Positions 47,534 through 57,845 of a stretch of DNA of 64,000 bases are shown here, in pieces. Numbering within the stretch: the stretch's first letter is position 1; the number at the start of each line of letters is the position of its first letter. The stretch covers positions 1-64,000 of the forward strand of contig QKWP01000669.1 of NCBI GenBank assembly GCA_003550325.1. The letters run 5' to 3'. A model generated the notes under the pieces. The model did no database searches, was not told the DNA's origin, and saw nothing but the letters and a program-made list of their open reading frames with translations. The translations under genes and the position numbers were made by a program. The stretch comes from Gigaspora rosea. Taxonomy: Eukaryota > Glomeromycota > Glomeromycetes > Diversisporales > Gigasporaceae.

Positions 47534-48135
47534 GGGGAGTGCAAAAAATCACATAATTAGGGTTTACATAGATCATATCCCCCTCCCCCTAGTGATAGGA
47601 CTATTGACCAATCAAATTTAACCTTTTATAATATTTAAAAAACTCAAATATCTTTAACCCCACGATCGATAAAAGTCACTATATAGTAAAGTCTAAATTT
47701 TACTAAGCAAATCGATTAAAATCGATTAAGTAAACTTATTCAACAGATCAAAATACACTTACTACAAAATTTTTATAATAATTGGAGAAGTTTTTATTAA
47801 TGATTTTTGATTTTTACGTTCGATGAAAAAATTAAAAATTTTTAAAAAAATATATTCGACGAACGTAAAATTTAAAAGTTAAATAATAAAAATTCTTCAA
47901 TTTTAATAAAAATTTCAGGGTATATGCATTTTGATCTGCTAAATAAGGTTACTTAATCGAGTTTAATCGATTGACTTGGTAGAATTTAGACTTTACTATG
48001 TAGCAACTATCTGTGATTAACTAAAAATCTATTTTACTTCAATATTATTGGTATTTATACTATATATATATATAGGACATGATATTTGGGGACCCCCACC
48101 CTCCCTAAAAAATTACATGATTTTCTGCACTCCCC
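47534..48135. mobile_element. Harbinger-like foldback inside an INT-2 intron (TSD TTA)
   Basis: Ends GGGGAGTGCAAAAAATCA and GGGGAGTGCAGAAAATCA (reverse complement) are flanked by TTA on both sides. The arms pair again further in (AATCGATTAA, CTAAATTTTACTA, TACGTTCGAT), so most of the 602 bp folds back. It lies directly after the last SPN exon's GTAAG donor region. Confidence 0.82.
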
Positions 48136-48355
48136 TTACCATAATTACTAGGTGAAGGCTTTGAATTGTTTCGGATTTTGAGTGATGGTTCTGAACAACC
48201 AAGATAATTATTAGGCAAAGATACCGAACAACTACCAGAACTATCGGGCGAAGACACTGGAGAATGACTACCAGGCGAACGCACTAGATAGAAAAATTAA
48301 TATTTAATGACAGAATGAATAATTATTAATAGCATAATATAACTACTATAATTAT

Positions 48356-48531
48356 TGTTGCGGCTGATGCTGAAATTTGATCTATTTTGATATAAAATTT
48401 TAAGGGATGTTTTTTTTCATTTTTGTCTTATAGAGTTAGGATAGGGTTTGGGTATAGATTTCAAAATATGTGAATTTTAGTAGGGCTTATAGTTTCAAAT
48501 TGAGACCAAAATTTTAGTATCAGCTGCGACA
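48356..48531. mobile_element. MITE family E, copy 1, in array 3
   Basis: TGTTGCGGCTGATGCTGAAA and the right end (reverse complement TGTCGCAGCTGATACTAAAA) are inverted, with ATTAT on both sides. The middle has GTTAGGATAGGGTTTGGG. A relative is at 55,661-55,833. Confidence 0.75.
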
Positions 48532-48820
48532 ATTATTAGACAAAGGCACTAGATTAAAATGGCCAAAGGCATTGGCATTGGACAACTACTATAATTATTG
48601 AGTGAAGATACTAAATAAAAAAACTTATTAGATGGCATATTAAATAATTAAAGAATTATTATTGAACGAAAGCACTATATAACTACCATGGTTATTGGGC
48701 GAAAGCACTAGACAACCAATGAAACTATTGGGCGAAGGCACTAGATAAAAAAAAAACAGTTATTAACTGACATACTAAATAAACAAAGCATTGCTATTGT
48801 GTGAAGCAATATTATAGAAC

Positions 48821-48977
48821 AGGGTGAAACCTGAGTTGCGAAATGTGAAATCCGCTTTGTAGATTGAGATAGGGTGAAATCTGCGTTTTATTATGTTTTT
48901 TATTATAGAAAAGCAGATTTCACCCTCATGTGATGATCATAGCAGGTTTCACTATTTCACAACTCAGGTCTCACCCT
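48821..48977. mobile_element. Foldback MITE, AGGGTGAAACC ends, in array 3
   Basis: AGGGTGAAACCTGAGTTGCG is mirrored by the right end (reverse complement AGGGTGAGACCTGAGTTGTG), and an inner pair (AGGGTGAAATCTGC and GCAGATTTCACCCT) nests within it. Confidence 0.78.
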
Positions 48978-50942
48978 TTCGTAATATAATTACCATAGTT
49001 ATTGGGTGAAGGCATTGGACAACTACTGGGACTATCAGACAAAGGCATTGAACGACCACTGGGACTATCAGACGAAGGCATTGGATGACCACCAGGACTA
49101 TCGGGCGAAGGCATTGGACGACCACCAGGACTATCAGGCGAAGACACTAAACAAAAAAGCTGTTATTAGATAGCATACAAATAATTAAACTATTATTATT
49201 GAGCAAAAACACAATATAACTACAATACCATGGGAAGGCACTAAACAACCAACATAACTATTGGGCAAAGGCAGTAAATCAAAAAAAATTTATTAAATAA
49301 TATACTAAATAATCAAAGTATTACTATTATGAAGTACATATAATTACCATAGTTTTTGAACAAAGGCATTGGATAACCACCAGGACTATCGGGCGAAGGC
49401 ACTAAATAAAAAAAGCTATTATTAGATGAAATACTAAATAATCAAAGCATTACTATTGTATGAAGCACATAAAATTACCATGTTTATTGGGCGAAGGTGC
49501 TAGATTTATGGGCATAGATATTGAACCACCAGAACTATTAGGCGAAGGCACTAAACAAAAAAAGCTATTAGATGACATACAAATAATTAAAAATCTATTA
49601 TTGGTCGAAAGCACAATATAACTACCATGGTTTTTGGGAGAAGACACTGGACAACTACCATATTTATTGGGTGAAAGCACTAGATAAAAAATTGGTAACA
49701 TACTAAATAAATAATTAAAGTTATTATTTGGTAAAGGTACAATATAACTACCATAGTTATAGTTATTGGGCAGTACTAAATAGCTACTACAGTTATTAGA
49801 CTAAGGCACCAAATAAAAAAATTGTTACTAGATGGCATGCTGGATAATCAAAGCAATTTGTTGGTGAAAGCACAATATAATTACCATAGTTGTTGGACAA
49901 AGACATTGGATTTATGGGCGAAGACACTGGACAACCGCTGTGGCTAGTAGGCGAATAGTTATTAAGCGAAGGTACTGGACAACCAACGTGGCTATTGGGC
50001 AAAGAATATCTACTAGAACTATTGGGCGAAGGCATTGAGTGACTACTGGAACTATTGGGTGAAGGCGAATGACTACTGAGACTATTGGGCAAAGGCACTA
50101 GAGAAAAACGCTAGAATTAGATAGCATACTAAATAATTAAAGCATTATTGTTGTGTGAAAACACAATATAACTACTGTAGAGATTTGATGAGGATACTAA
50201 ATCTATGGGCAAAGGCATTGGACGACCACTGGGACTATTGGGCGAAGATACTAAATAAAAAAATTGTTATTAGATGACATACTAAATAATCAAAATATTA
50301 TTATTGGGTGAAAGCACAATATAACTACTTTAGTTATTTGGCAAAGTTGCTAAATTTATGGGTGAAAGCATTAATTAAAAAAAACTGTTATTACATAACA
50401 TGCTAAATTATTATTGTGTAGAAGCACAATATAACTACCATAGTTATTTGGTGAAGTTGCTAGATTTATAGACGAAGACACCAAATAGCTATCCCGGTTA
50501 TTGGTCGAAGGCACTAATAAAAAAAATTATTAGACAAGATAATCAAATATAATTATTGAAAAAAAGTATAATATAACTACCATAATTATCAGGTGAAGAT
50601 ATCGAGCAACTACCAGGCGAAGGCACTAGATGGTTATTGGTTGAAGGCACTAATAAAAAAAAATTATTAAACAAAATAATCAAATATAATTATTAAAAAA
50701 GCATAATATAACTACCATAATTATCAGGTGAAGATATCGAGCAACTACCAGGCGAAGGCACTAGATAAAAATTGGTACATAATATATTGAATAATATGAA
50801 AGTATCATATAGCTACGAAATTATTGGGTGAATACGGAATAACAACCACAATTATCTGGTGAAGATACTAAGATAAAAAAAATTGTTATTAAATAGCATA
50901 CTGAATAGTTAGTATTATTGCTAAGTAAAAACAGGTATTTCA

Positions 50943-51126
50943 CAGATCAGTATGGTATAGGTGAGCAGATTCGTATAATATGGGCCGAATTTTTAAATCT
51001 ATACTATACTGATCCGGTATAATATATATTAGGGTTAGGGTTAGGGTTTATAGCTGATCGGTATAGTATAGATCTTAAATTTGGCCTATACTATATGGAT
51101 TTGCTTACCTATACCATACTGATCTG
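50943..51126. mobile_element. MITE family F, copy 2, in first linker intron
   Basis: CAGATCAGTATGGTATAGGT is mirrored at the right end (reverse complement CAGATCAGTATGGTATAGGT). The centre has TTAGGGTTAGGGTTAGGGTTT, three telomere-type units. It is inserted a few dozen bases after the donor that ends exon 51,339-51,157. Confidence 0.85.
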
Positions 51127-52375
51127 CTATAATCTCGGTGAAAACAGTATAACTACCATAGTTATTAGACAAAAACACTGGTCCCAGAAGACTGACATAG
51201 TTATTAAGCAAAAATACTGGGCTTTTGGGCAAAAATGCTGATCTTTCAGGCGAAGATACTGGGAGACCAGTATGATAATTGAATGGTGCTGGTAAACCAA
51301 TACGATCGGGTGATTGTTCCGGATTATCAGATAAAAACTCTAAAGTATTAAATAATAATATATTTATAAAAAAAAAAATTCAAATAAAAAAATTGTAAAA
51401 GTTTGAAATTTTAATACCAGTTATATTATCATCCAAGTCTGTTTAATCATCATTGAGAATTTCGATTGTATCTGGAATTTCCTCTTCATCAAAAATATTA
51501 TTTGCAAAAAGTTCATTGACAAGAGAACAATTGCCACAGGGCTTGTCACCATAAACAATTTCATAGGGGGTTTTTTTGTGTGATCTACACCAAGAATTGT
51601 TAATTGCTACAACAACAAACCTTAAACCAAACGACCAATCATCTCGACCAGTCGTTTCTCTCCATTTATCTAGCTTTTGTTTTAAGATACCATTGGCCCT
51701 TTCGACAAGACCTTGTGATTGGGGATGCCAAGGACGTCCAATGATAATCTTCACAGATGGCCATAGTGCAATTAATTTTTTGATGGTTTGTGCTATGATC
51801 TTTGCCGTTATCTGACTGTAAATAGTCAGGGTTGATCTGATCATGTGAAAAAGGTCGAAAAGATATGACGCGACTTCGATCGGTCTCTTTGATGTTAGTG
51901 CCTGGCCCACGAGAACCTACTAAAGTTGTCCTTTATGTGGCACACATATTTGAACTTTCTGTCTGGAATATAGGATAGGTCAATCAAATCTATCTGCAAA
52001 TAAAAGTACAATTTAAAAAAAAAGTTTAATTTCATTTAACCTCAAAAAAAATATAATATAACCTGTAAACGGGACAAAAAATGTTTTGTGATGATTGGTT
52101 TTGTAGCCAAAGGGTGGAATGCTGGCTTTCTTACTGCACATGCCGTACAATTGTTCACAAATTCCTCAACGATTCCTTGCCTAATGAATCACCATTTTTC
52201 TCAGATTGACGTCCATGTTTGTTTTTGACATCCATGTTGAGTAACTACACCGTGGATATGATATAGGATCTCATAGAATCTCTCTACTATTAACACAGGA
52301 TTATTTGTGGCCTTTACGAGTACTCTATATTCTCCTGGTACAATTTCTTCATATAAATTTTTTTTAGCCCAGGAC

Positions 52376-52614
52376 TAGTGATGCCACTGAAATTAATTTT
52401 TAAAAAAGGCCTATTTCGTTTTCATTAGAGAAAATTAAAATTTTTTATAAGAAAAAGCAAATAAAATTTATATAGATATGTTCCTTATAATTTTGTCTAT
52501 TCAAAAAAAGTATCAAATAATTTCATCTTTTAAGTAAAATAGGTCAAAAACAATTTTGTCTTCAAATTTTAATTTCGGGTTTTAGAACCCGAAATGCTTT
52601 CGTCCTCATGTATA
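52376..52614. mobile_element. hAT-like insertion in INT-2 exon 1 (8-bp TSD)
   Basis: CCCAGGAC stands at both sides (52,368-52,375 and 52,615-52,622). Taking out the 239 bp and one copy restores an uninterrupted frame (NTRSW then AKKNLYEE), so the insertion boundaries are exact. Termini TAGTGATGCC and TATACATGAG are only weakly inverted; a palindrome CGGGTTTTAGAACCCG lies near one end. Confidence 0.85.
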
Positions 52615-52795
52615 CCCAGGACCTTGTATTTTTGTCGCAAAGAGAGGTATCTTTTGGGTTTAATAAGATAGCCTTTATTTGGTTTAAGATTTCATTGTTT
52701 ATTAAGGCCTTTTTTTGCTTTGCCTTTGGAAGGTTAGTAATATACTTTTTCACGATTTGGTTGAGGGTATCTCTACTAATAAACGTATACTCCAT

Positions 52796-52989
52796 TTATA
52801 CAGATGATAAAAGGTACCAAGGCTAAAGTTAAAGTCAATGCTAAGAAATAAAGCAATGGCAAACAAAGACGAAGCTTGATCAGAGTAATAAAATAGCGCC
52901 AAAAAATAATACTAACGTTTAATTAAACAGGGACAAGATCAAAGATATAAAGATAAGAATATATAGGATCGAAAGTAGATATTAAGGTA
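52796..52989. other. INT-2 upstream region, no gene seen
   Basis: Short A-rich sequence upstream of the INT-2 start; no clear promoter motif. Confidence 0.35.
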
Positions 52990-53250
52990 AAAAAAAAATG
53001 CCACAACAAAAATAGCGGCATTAAAAAAAAAGTTGCGACAAAAGTAATGCCATTAAAAAAAAAAGTCACGACAAAAGTAATGCATTAAAAAAAAAAAGTA
53101 TTGACAAAGTAATGCAATTATAAAAAAAAAAGTTGTATTAAAGTAATGCTATTAAAAAAAAAGTCACGGCAAAGTGATGCTATTAAAAAAAAAATGTTGT
53201 AACCAAGTGACACGATTAAAAAAATATCGCGACAAAGTAATATCAAACAG
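52990..53250. repeat. Minisatellite, poly-A plus GCGACAAAAGTAATGC unit
   Basis: About seven units of 33-40 bp: an A9-A11 run, then a word close to GTCACGACAAAAGTAATGC and ATTA. Run length varies between units. Confidence 0.85.
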
Positions 53251-53279
53251 GGCATGTTAAAATTCATGAATAAAGTAGT

Positions 53280-53545
53280 ACCAGACAACTGAGCTAACGC
53301 CGAATATAAAAAGAGGAATTAAAAGAAGGATTAGTAGGCACGACGCAATTAAGCTAACGCCCGATGTAAAGCTGAATATAAGAAGAGGAATTAATGGGCA
53401 CCAAGGTAAGCCAACACTGAATATAAAAAAGGAATAGTGGCCATGCCAATGTCGAATGCGAAGAGATGGAATTCCAATGTTGAATGTAAAAGAGATATAA
53501 TGCCAACGTCAAAGGCAAAGAGATATAAAACTGATGTTCATAAAC
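53280..53545. repeat. Minisatellite, GCTAACGCCGAATATAAAAA unit
   Basis: Five to six diverged units of roughly 35-60 bp combining GCCAACGTCGAATG and AAGAGATATAA-like words. A 61-codon plus frame (53,437-53,622) reads through the last units and is rich in Lys/Arg, but it follows the repeat and has no support as a gene. Confidence 0.65.
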
Positions 53546-53621
53546 TTAAAAGTAAAAAGCCATGCTCCAAGAAAGAAGACAAGATTAGAGCAAAAGCTTT
53601 TTTTACACCCTTACTCTTTTG

Positions 53622-53756
53622 ACGTTAATATCGTTAATAAATTTCAGCCCGTTAACTGTTAATAATACACTAAAAAATATTCAATAAAGTTATGTAAGAA
53701 TGTTAATAAACATGTTCAAATACAAGTTAACGGGTAGAATAAGTTAATATTGTGAT
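53622..53756. repeat. Short inverted repeat, CCCGTTAACT arms
   Basis: CAGCCCGTTAACT on the left and AGTTAACGGG (as AAGTTAACGGGTAG) on the right are inverted, with ATATTAAC partners outside. It may be a decayed MITE. Confidence 0.45.
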
Positions 53757-53899
53757 ATTGGGGCGCAGAAATATTAGAAAGTAACATACCGGACTCAAGG
53801 ACTTGATACAGTTTTTTTCATATTACACTTCATAGTTGATTAAAAAACAGAGAACTTTTTTTTTTTAGAAGATCATCTTGCATCAGATCAAATCTTATA

Positions 53900-54005
53900 C
53901 ACCTTAGATGACCAATCGACAAGTGACGTGCGTCACCTGAAAATCAGCATCTGAGGAGCGTCAGTTTGCATCTGATGCAAGAACTAATCTGAGGCACAAC
54001 ATTAA
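53900..54005. repeat. Dispersed repeat next to family A, copy 2
   Basis: Reverse complement of 30,228-30,345, with the palindrome GTGACGTGCGTCAC in place of GTGACACACATCAC. It again ends where a family A foldback begins. Confidence 0.72.
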
Positions 54006-54009
54006 CAAT

Positions 54010-54985
54010 TAAAAATTAATTTTCAATTGTTAATAACTTTTGATCTACTAAGCAAATTTCGATGATTCAACTATCAAAATGATCATCTCAATAAGAGGAT
54101 TCTAGCTAGCCCAAAAAATTAAAATATAATTAATGATCCTAAGATTAGAATAGATTTGTATTACTATAGAAGTTTTATAATTTATTAAAGAATTATAAAC
54201 TATTTATAGTAATACAAAATTATTCTGATCTTTAGATTATGCAATTGGATTTTTATGATTTCAGGCTTTTTAGAATTCTCTTATTGAGTGATCATTTTGG
54301 TTATTAAATTATCAAAATTGGCCCAGTAGTTCAAAATTTATTAACAATTAAAAATTAACCTTCAATTGTTAATAACTTTTGATCTTCTAGGCCAATTTTG
54401 ATAATTCAACTACCAAAATGATTAGCATAATAAGAAGATTCTAGCAAGTCTAAAATTATAAAAATCCAATCACAGGATTCAGAGTCAGAATAAATTTGTG
54501 TTACTATAAATAGTTTATAATTCTTTAAATAGTAACACAAATCTATTCTGATCTTAGGATTCAGTAATTAGATTTTAATGATTTTGGGCTTGCTAGAATT
54601 CTCTCATTGAGAGAATCATTTTGGTAGTTGAAGTATCAAAATTGGCACAGTAGATCAAAAGTTATTAACAATTAAATATTAATTTTCAATTGTTAATAAC
54701 TTTTGATCTACTGAGCCAATTTTGATGATTTAACTACCAAAATGATCAGCTCAATGAGAGGATTCTAGCAAGCCCAAAATCATAAAAATCCAATAACAGG
54801 ATCCAGAGATCAGAATAAATTTGTGTTACTATAAATAGTTTATAATTTTTTAATAAGTTATAAAACTTATATAGTAATACAAATATATTCTGATTTTAAT
54901 GATTTTGGGCTTGCTAGAATTCTCACATTGAGAGAATCATTTTGCTAGTTAAATCATCAAAATTGATCAAAAGTTATTTACTATT
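54010..54985. mobile_element. Foldback family A, three tandem copies
   Basis: Three head-to-tail foldbacks of about 300-340 bp. Each starts TAATAACTTTTGATCTACT, passes AAGAGGATTCTAGCAAGC, and returns through GCTTGCTAGAATTCTC to AAAAGTTATTAAC. Junctions lie near 54,345 and 54,675. The copy at 28,606-30,227 is a split relative. Confidence 0.82.
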
Positions 54986-55660
54986 AAATATCATATCTAA
55001 CTTTTTAATAACCGTAAAATCTGATTGGCTGATTAGGGTATCAGGTGGGGTAGGTGGGGTAGAGGTAAGGTGGGCTCATAGTAAAATAAAATAGCTAATT
55101 TCTGGAAGCCCACTTAGTTGTATATTACTTTAAGCTTCAATTAATTTTTTGTGTTCTAAAATAATTTCTAAAAGTTTGCATTATATGGAACCAACCATGA
55201 ATAATAGGTGTTAATGCAATCATTTTTGGTAAATATTTGTCCATTATAGCAAATAGATTCTATTCACTTGCACATGATTATATGCATTTAAATCCTTATC
55301 ATTTGGTAGTGCAATATATTAATATAAATGCTCACAATTCATATTTTTACAAGATATACATGAGTGGGATGAAAAGTTTTGTCAGTAGATCAATATCTTG
55401 ATCATTTTTAAATATATAGTTTTAAATTTTATATATATTAATATAGTGGTTATGATAAATTTGTAAAAAAAATTTAGTTAATTTTAATTAGATAGTTGTT
55501 GAAAAAATTGGTTTTTAAATTTATTAATCTAGCCAATTGAAATTTATTATTATAAAAATTTAAATTAAGTCATTTATGTTAAAAATTTTCATATTAATAA
55601 AAAAAATTATATAATCAAAATAATGAACTATATTTATATAATAAAATTTATATAAATAAA
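54986..55660. other. Spacer with a G-rich patch
   Basis: No gene seen. A short run GGTGGGGTAGGTGGGGTAG lies at 55,045-55,063; it could form a G-quadruplex but stands alone. Confidence 0.45.
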
Positions 55661-55833
55661 TGTCGCAGCTAATACTGAAAACAGCTGATGCTGAAATTTG
55701 GAATCTCGATTTGAAACTATAAGCCCTGCTAAAATCCACAAATACTCTTTAAATATCAAATCTACTCCCAAACCTCATCCTAACCCTATAAGTCAAAATT
55801 TCAGCATTAGCTGTTTTTAGCATTAGCTCGACA
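55661..55833. mobile_element. MITE family E, copy 2
   Basis: TGTCGCAGCTAATACTGAAA and the mirrored right end bound an interior matching 48,356-48,531 in opposite orientation, including CATCCTAACCCTATAAG. The ends carry an extra short duplicated AGCTGATGCTGAAA. Confidence 0.75.
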
Positions 55834-55998
55834 ATAAATTTTACTTATAATTATTTGAAGTAATTTTATTATAAATTAAAAATTTTACTATATATAGTAA
55901 TTTATTTACTAAATTTAGTGATAAAATTTATCTATATAACAATTTTTAAATTTTTTTTGTTTTAAATAAATTTAATAATTTTATTTGAAGGATAATGT

Positions 55999-56208
55999 TA
56001 TTTGTAACAGCCAGTTACACACTTATTTGTAACAGCTTTTATTTCTAACGCAAAATTTTACTAAGACAACACCTATTGCACTTCTAACAAAAATGATCCT
56101 CTCGCAATTCTGTATTAATCTTGATCCTAACCCTAATCTAATCCTATTTTAATATTAATGTGGCCTTATGGCTGTTACAAATAAGCATGTAACAGGCTGT
56201 TACAAATA
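55999..56208. mobile_element. MITE with TATTTGTAACAGCC inverted ends
   Basis: TATTTGTAACAGCCAGTTAC is mirrored by the right end (reverse complement TATTTGTAACAGCCTGTTAC), and each arm repeats TTATTTGTAACAGC. The interior has TGATCCTAACCCTAATC and a segment related to 43,150-43,260. Confidence 0.8.
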
Positions 56209-56579
56209 AGTTTTTCCAAATTTTTTTTATTTAATTCTATAAATCTATAGAATTTAAGTAAAAAATTTTATTGAACTAGTTAAGTGGCTATAGACTTGAA
56301 AGAAGAGAAAATCAAAATGGTTATTAAAATGGAAGCTGCGCAAGTAACCTGATCATGTTTAATTGGATATGCAATAAATACATTCCTATTTCAACATTTA
56401 ATTTATTAAGAATATATTGATTTTTATTTTATTATTGTCATCAATATGACTGATTACAGCATAATAACCTCATAAACTCAATCTTATGCACCTTCTAAAC
56501 TCAATATATATATTATAAATTGCACTAATACACATTTCAATAAAACACAAAGACTGCTGTTCCAGTACTAATTCATGCT

Positions 56580-57290
56580 GGTAAAGCCAAAAAACCTAAA
56601 AAAAAAAAGTTAGTGAACAAGAAACTAAGAGAATAAAAAAGAACAAATGTTTTACCAAAAGTATCACCCTGATGATTTTAGCAAAACCTTAAGAAAAAGA
56701 AAATAGTGAAGTAAATAAAAAGAAGCAACAAACAATATAAGAAAATAGAAAAAAATAAGAAAAGCCCATAAAAAATCTTTACTAACATTACCTAGTGATT
56801 TTACATTAATTCTGGTGACACCTAAAAAAGAAATAAAGGCATTAGTGAACAAAAAACAAGACAAGTAACAAAAGACAATAGAACCCAGAAGAAAATCTTA
56901 ACAATGCTGCCCAGTGATTTTATGTTTATTCTATTGAAATCTAAAGAAATCTAAAGAGATTAGAATAAAGAAATTAGTTCAAGAAAAACAAGCAACATAA
57001 AATAGAAAAAAAAACCAAGAAAAAAATCTTACCAACAATGCTATGTTCATTTTAGTATACCTAAAGAGAAGAGAATGAAGAAGTTAGTGGTAACAAAAAA
57101 TAAAAGTAAAAGAAATCTAGAATTAGTCTTACCAATGCCACCCTGTTTTACCCATAATTTCACATAAATTACACAAAAGACAATACCAGAAAGACCTACA
57201 CAACAGGTGCAAGACCACATGAATGAGTTAGTTAATTTTGAAAGGGAAACCTGTTTTACCTTATGATTCTCATATGATCTTCTCATACCA
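56580..57290 (-). repeat. Exon-intron cassette array 4 (microexons)
   Basis: On the minus strand about five units: a 28-45 nt exon-like part ending GGGCAGCATTG or similar (with ATAAAATCACTGGG), a GTAAGATTTTTT donor, a T-rich intron of about 90-110 bp with CACTAACTTCTTC-like branch words, and a TCTTTAG/TTTTTTAG acceptor before GTNTNAC. Donors lie near 56,650, 56,785, 56,910, 57,032 and 57,135 (one is mutated to TTAAGA). Frames across single units are short and hydrophobic only because they read the T-rich introns. Confidence 0.65.
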
Positions 57291-57717
57291 CGCTAACGGG
57301 TTAGCACGTTAACGTGTTCCATATAAGGTGTCCTTATATAACGTGTTCGCTTATAAAGTGTGTCTTATAATAACAGTTACTAAATTCGAAAGCTTGAGAT
57401 AGCACGTAATAGTGATTGGTTTAAAAATAATTAATTAACACATCAGCATGCTGGATAGCACGTTAGTGTGTCAACGTGTAGTATACTAAATTTGAATGTA
57501 TATAAGCACTTGCTTTCAAATGTAGTAAAGTCAGAGAGATTCCCTTTGATCTTACTTAAGAGAAGTTAGCGTGGTGCTGAAGAGACCTTTATTTGAGTAA
57601 ATCAGAAACTTACTCCCACTACAAACTCTTCAATAGTATGATTGCGTAAATTCTATGCATATCCAATTACAAATTAGGAATTGACCTAAATATGTAATGC
57701 AAGTCGGATGTTATATT
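57291..57717. other. Spacer with GTTAACGTGT words
   Basis: AGCACGTTAACGTGTTCC near 57,303 and TAGCACGTTAGTGTGTCAAC near 57,455 are related in sequence; otherwise nothing supported. Confidence 0.35.
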
Positions 57718-57845
57718 AATGCCGGCCAGATGATATTGTAATGTCGGCCAGATAATTTTATTTTAGAATCATATTAAAAATCCCGCGCAGGCTCAAAAAA
57801 AATCCGTGCATCATGCGCGGGATCCGCGCGTTATCCCGCGCGTGC
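57718..57845. repeat. GGCCAGAT direct repeat and GC-rich palindrome
   Basis: TGCCGGCCAGATGATATTGTA is followed by a second ATGTCGGCCAGATAAT. Then ATCCCGCGCA (57,780-57,789) pairs with TGCGCGGGAT (57,814-57,823), and a third ATCCCGCGCG follows at 57,833. This is the most GC-rich spot in the right half and probably a transposon end. Confidence 0.5.

Larger units (their letters stand above)
48139..51339 (-). repeat. Exon-intron cassette array 3 (INT-2 linker)
   Basis: About sixteen units. Each exon begins after TTTTTTATTTAG with TGCCTTCGCCC and ends AATAACTATG before GTAGTTATATTGTGC or GTAATTATATTGTGC. Each begins with two bases of a codon and ends with one, so every exon is phase 1 at both sides and length-neutral. 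Two 45-nt exons (near 50,578-50,636 and 50,713-50,757) are identical; the largest (about 49,917-50,096) contains internal SPN(S)SS repeats. Introns of about 90-110 bp have TCTAATAACA upstream of the acceptor. Products read like PSPNSSSSHSMPSPN. Most exons I checked are open; a few have a lost acceptor or a stop. Confidence 0.8.
46945..52795 (-). pseudogene. Long integrase-like gene with cassette-exon linker, INT-2
   Basis: The start is at 52,795 (MEYTFISRDTLNQIVKKY). Removing a 239-bp insertion joins NTRSW to AKKNLYEEIVPGEYRV. A histidine/cysteine zinc motif follows (HIHG..QHG, then CTAC), then a 69-bp intron (52,062-51,994) between LSRLQ and IDLIDLSYIPD, which carries the first catalytic Asp. 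QSDNG (second Asp) is in a shifted frame and HPQSQGLVERAN supplies Glu. The core ends at PYEIVYGDKPCGNC. A linker of about sixteen small Ser/Pro/Asn-rich exons follows (51,339-48,139), all joined in phase 1. The last part is KKRKLVDFKVGNFVRVNIPK and a Cys-rich tail (CSCKGSCDNKRCRC, then CTSCCHSGHPC) with a stop at 46,945. In-frame stops at 52,201, 52,189, 51,443, 47,406 and 47,018 plus at least two frameshifts show it is dead. The tail resembles vertebrate KRBA2/SCAND3-type integrase derivatives, from recall. Confidence 0.85.

Noticed and set aside
49453-50098. Two minus ORFs (82 and 100 codons) as independent Ser/Pro-rich genes
   Set aside because: They are exons of the INT-2 linker continued into adjoining introns; starts are internal Met codons.
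51027-51048. Chromosome end or telomere remnant
   Set aside because: Only three TTAGGG units in the loop of a MITE, with ordinary sequence on both sides.
53437-53622. 61-codon Lys-rich ORF
   Set aside because: It follows the minisatellite unit and changes character where the repeat ends; no domain.
56664-57286. Two minus-strand ORFs that look like membrane proteins
   Set aside because: They read through T-rich introns of cassette array 4; the hydrophobic runs are polypyrimidine tracts.
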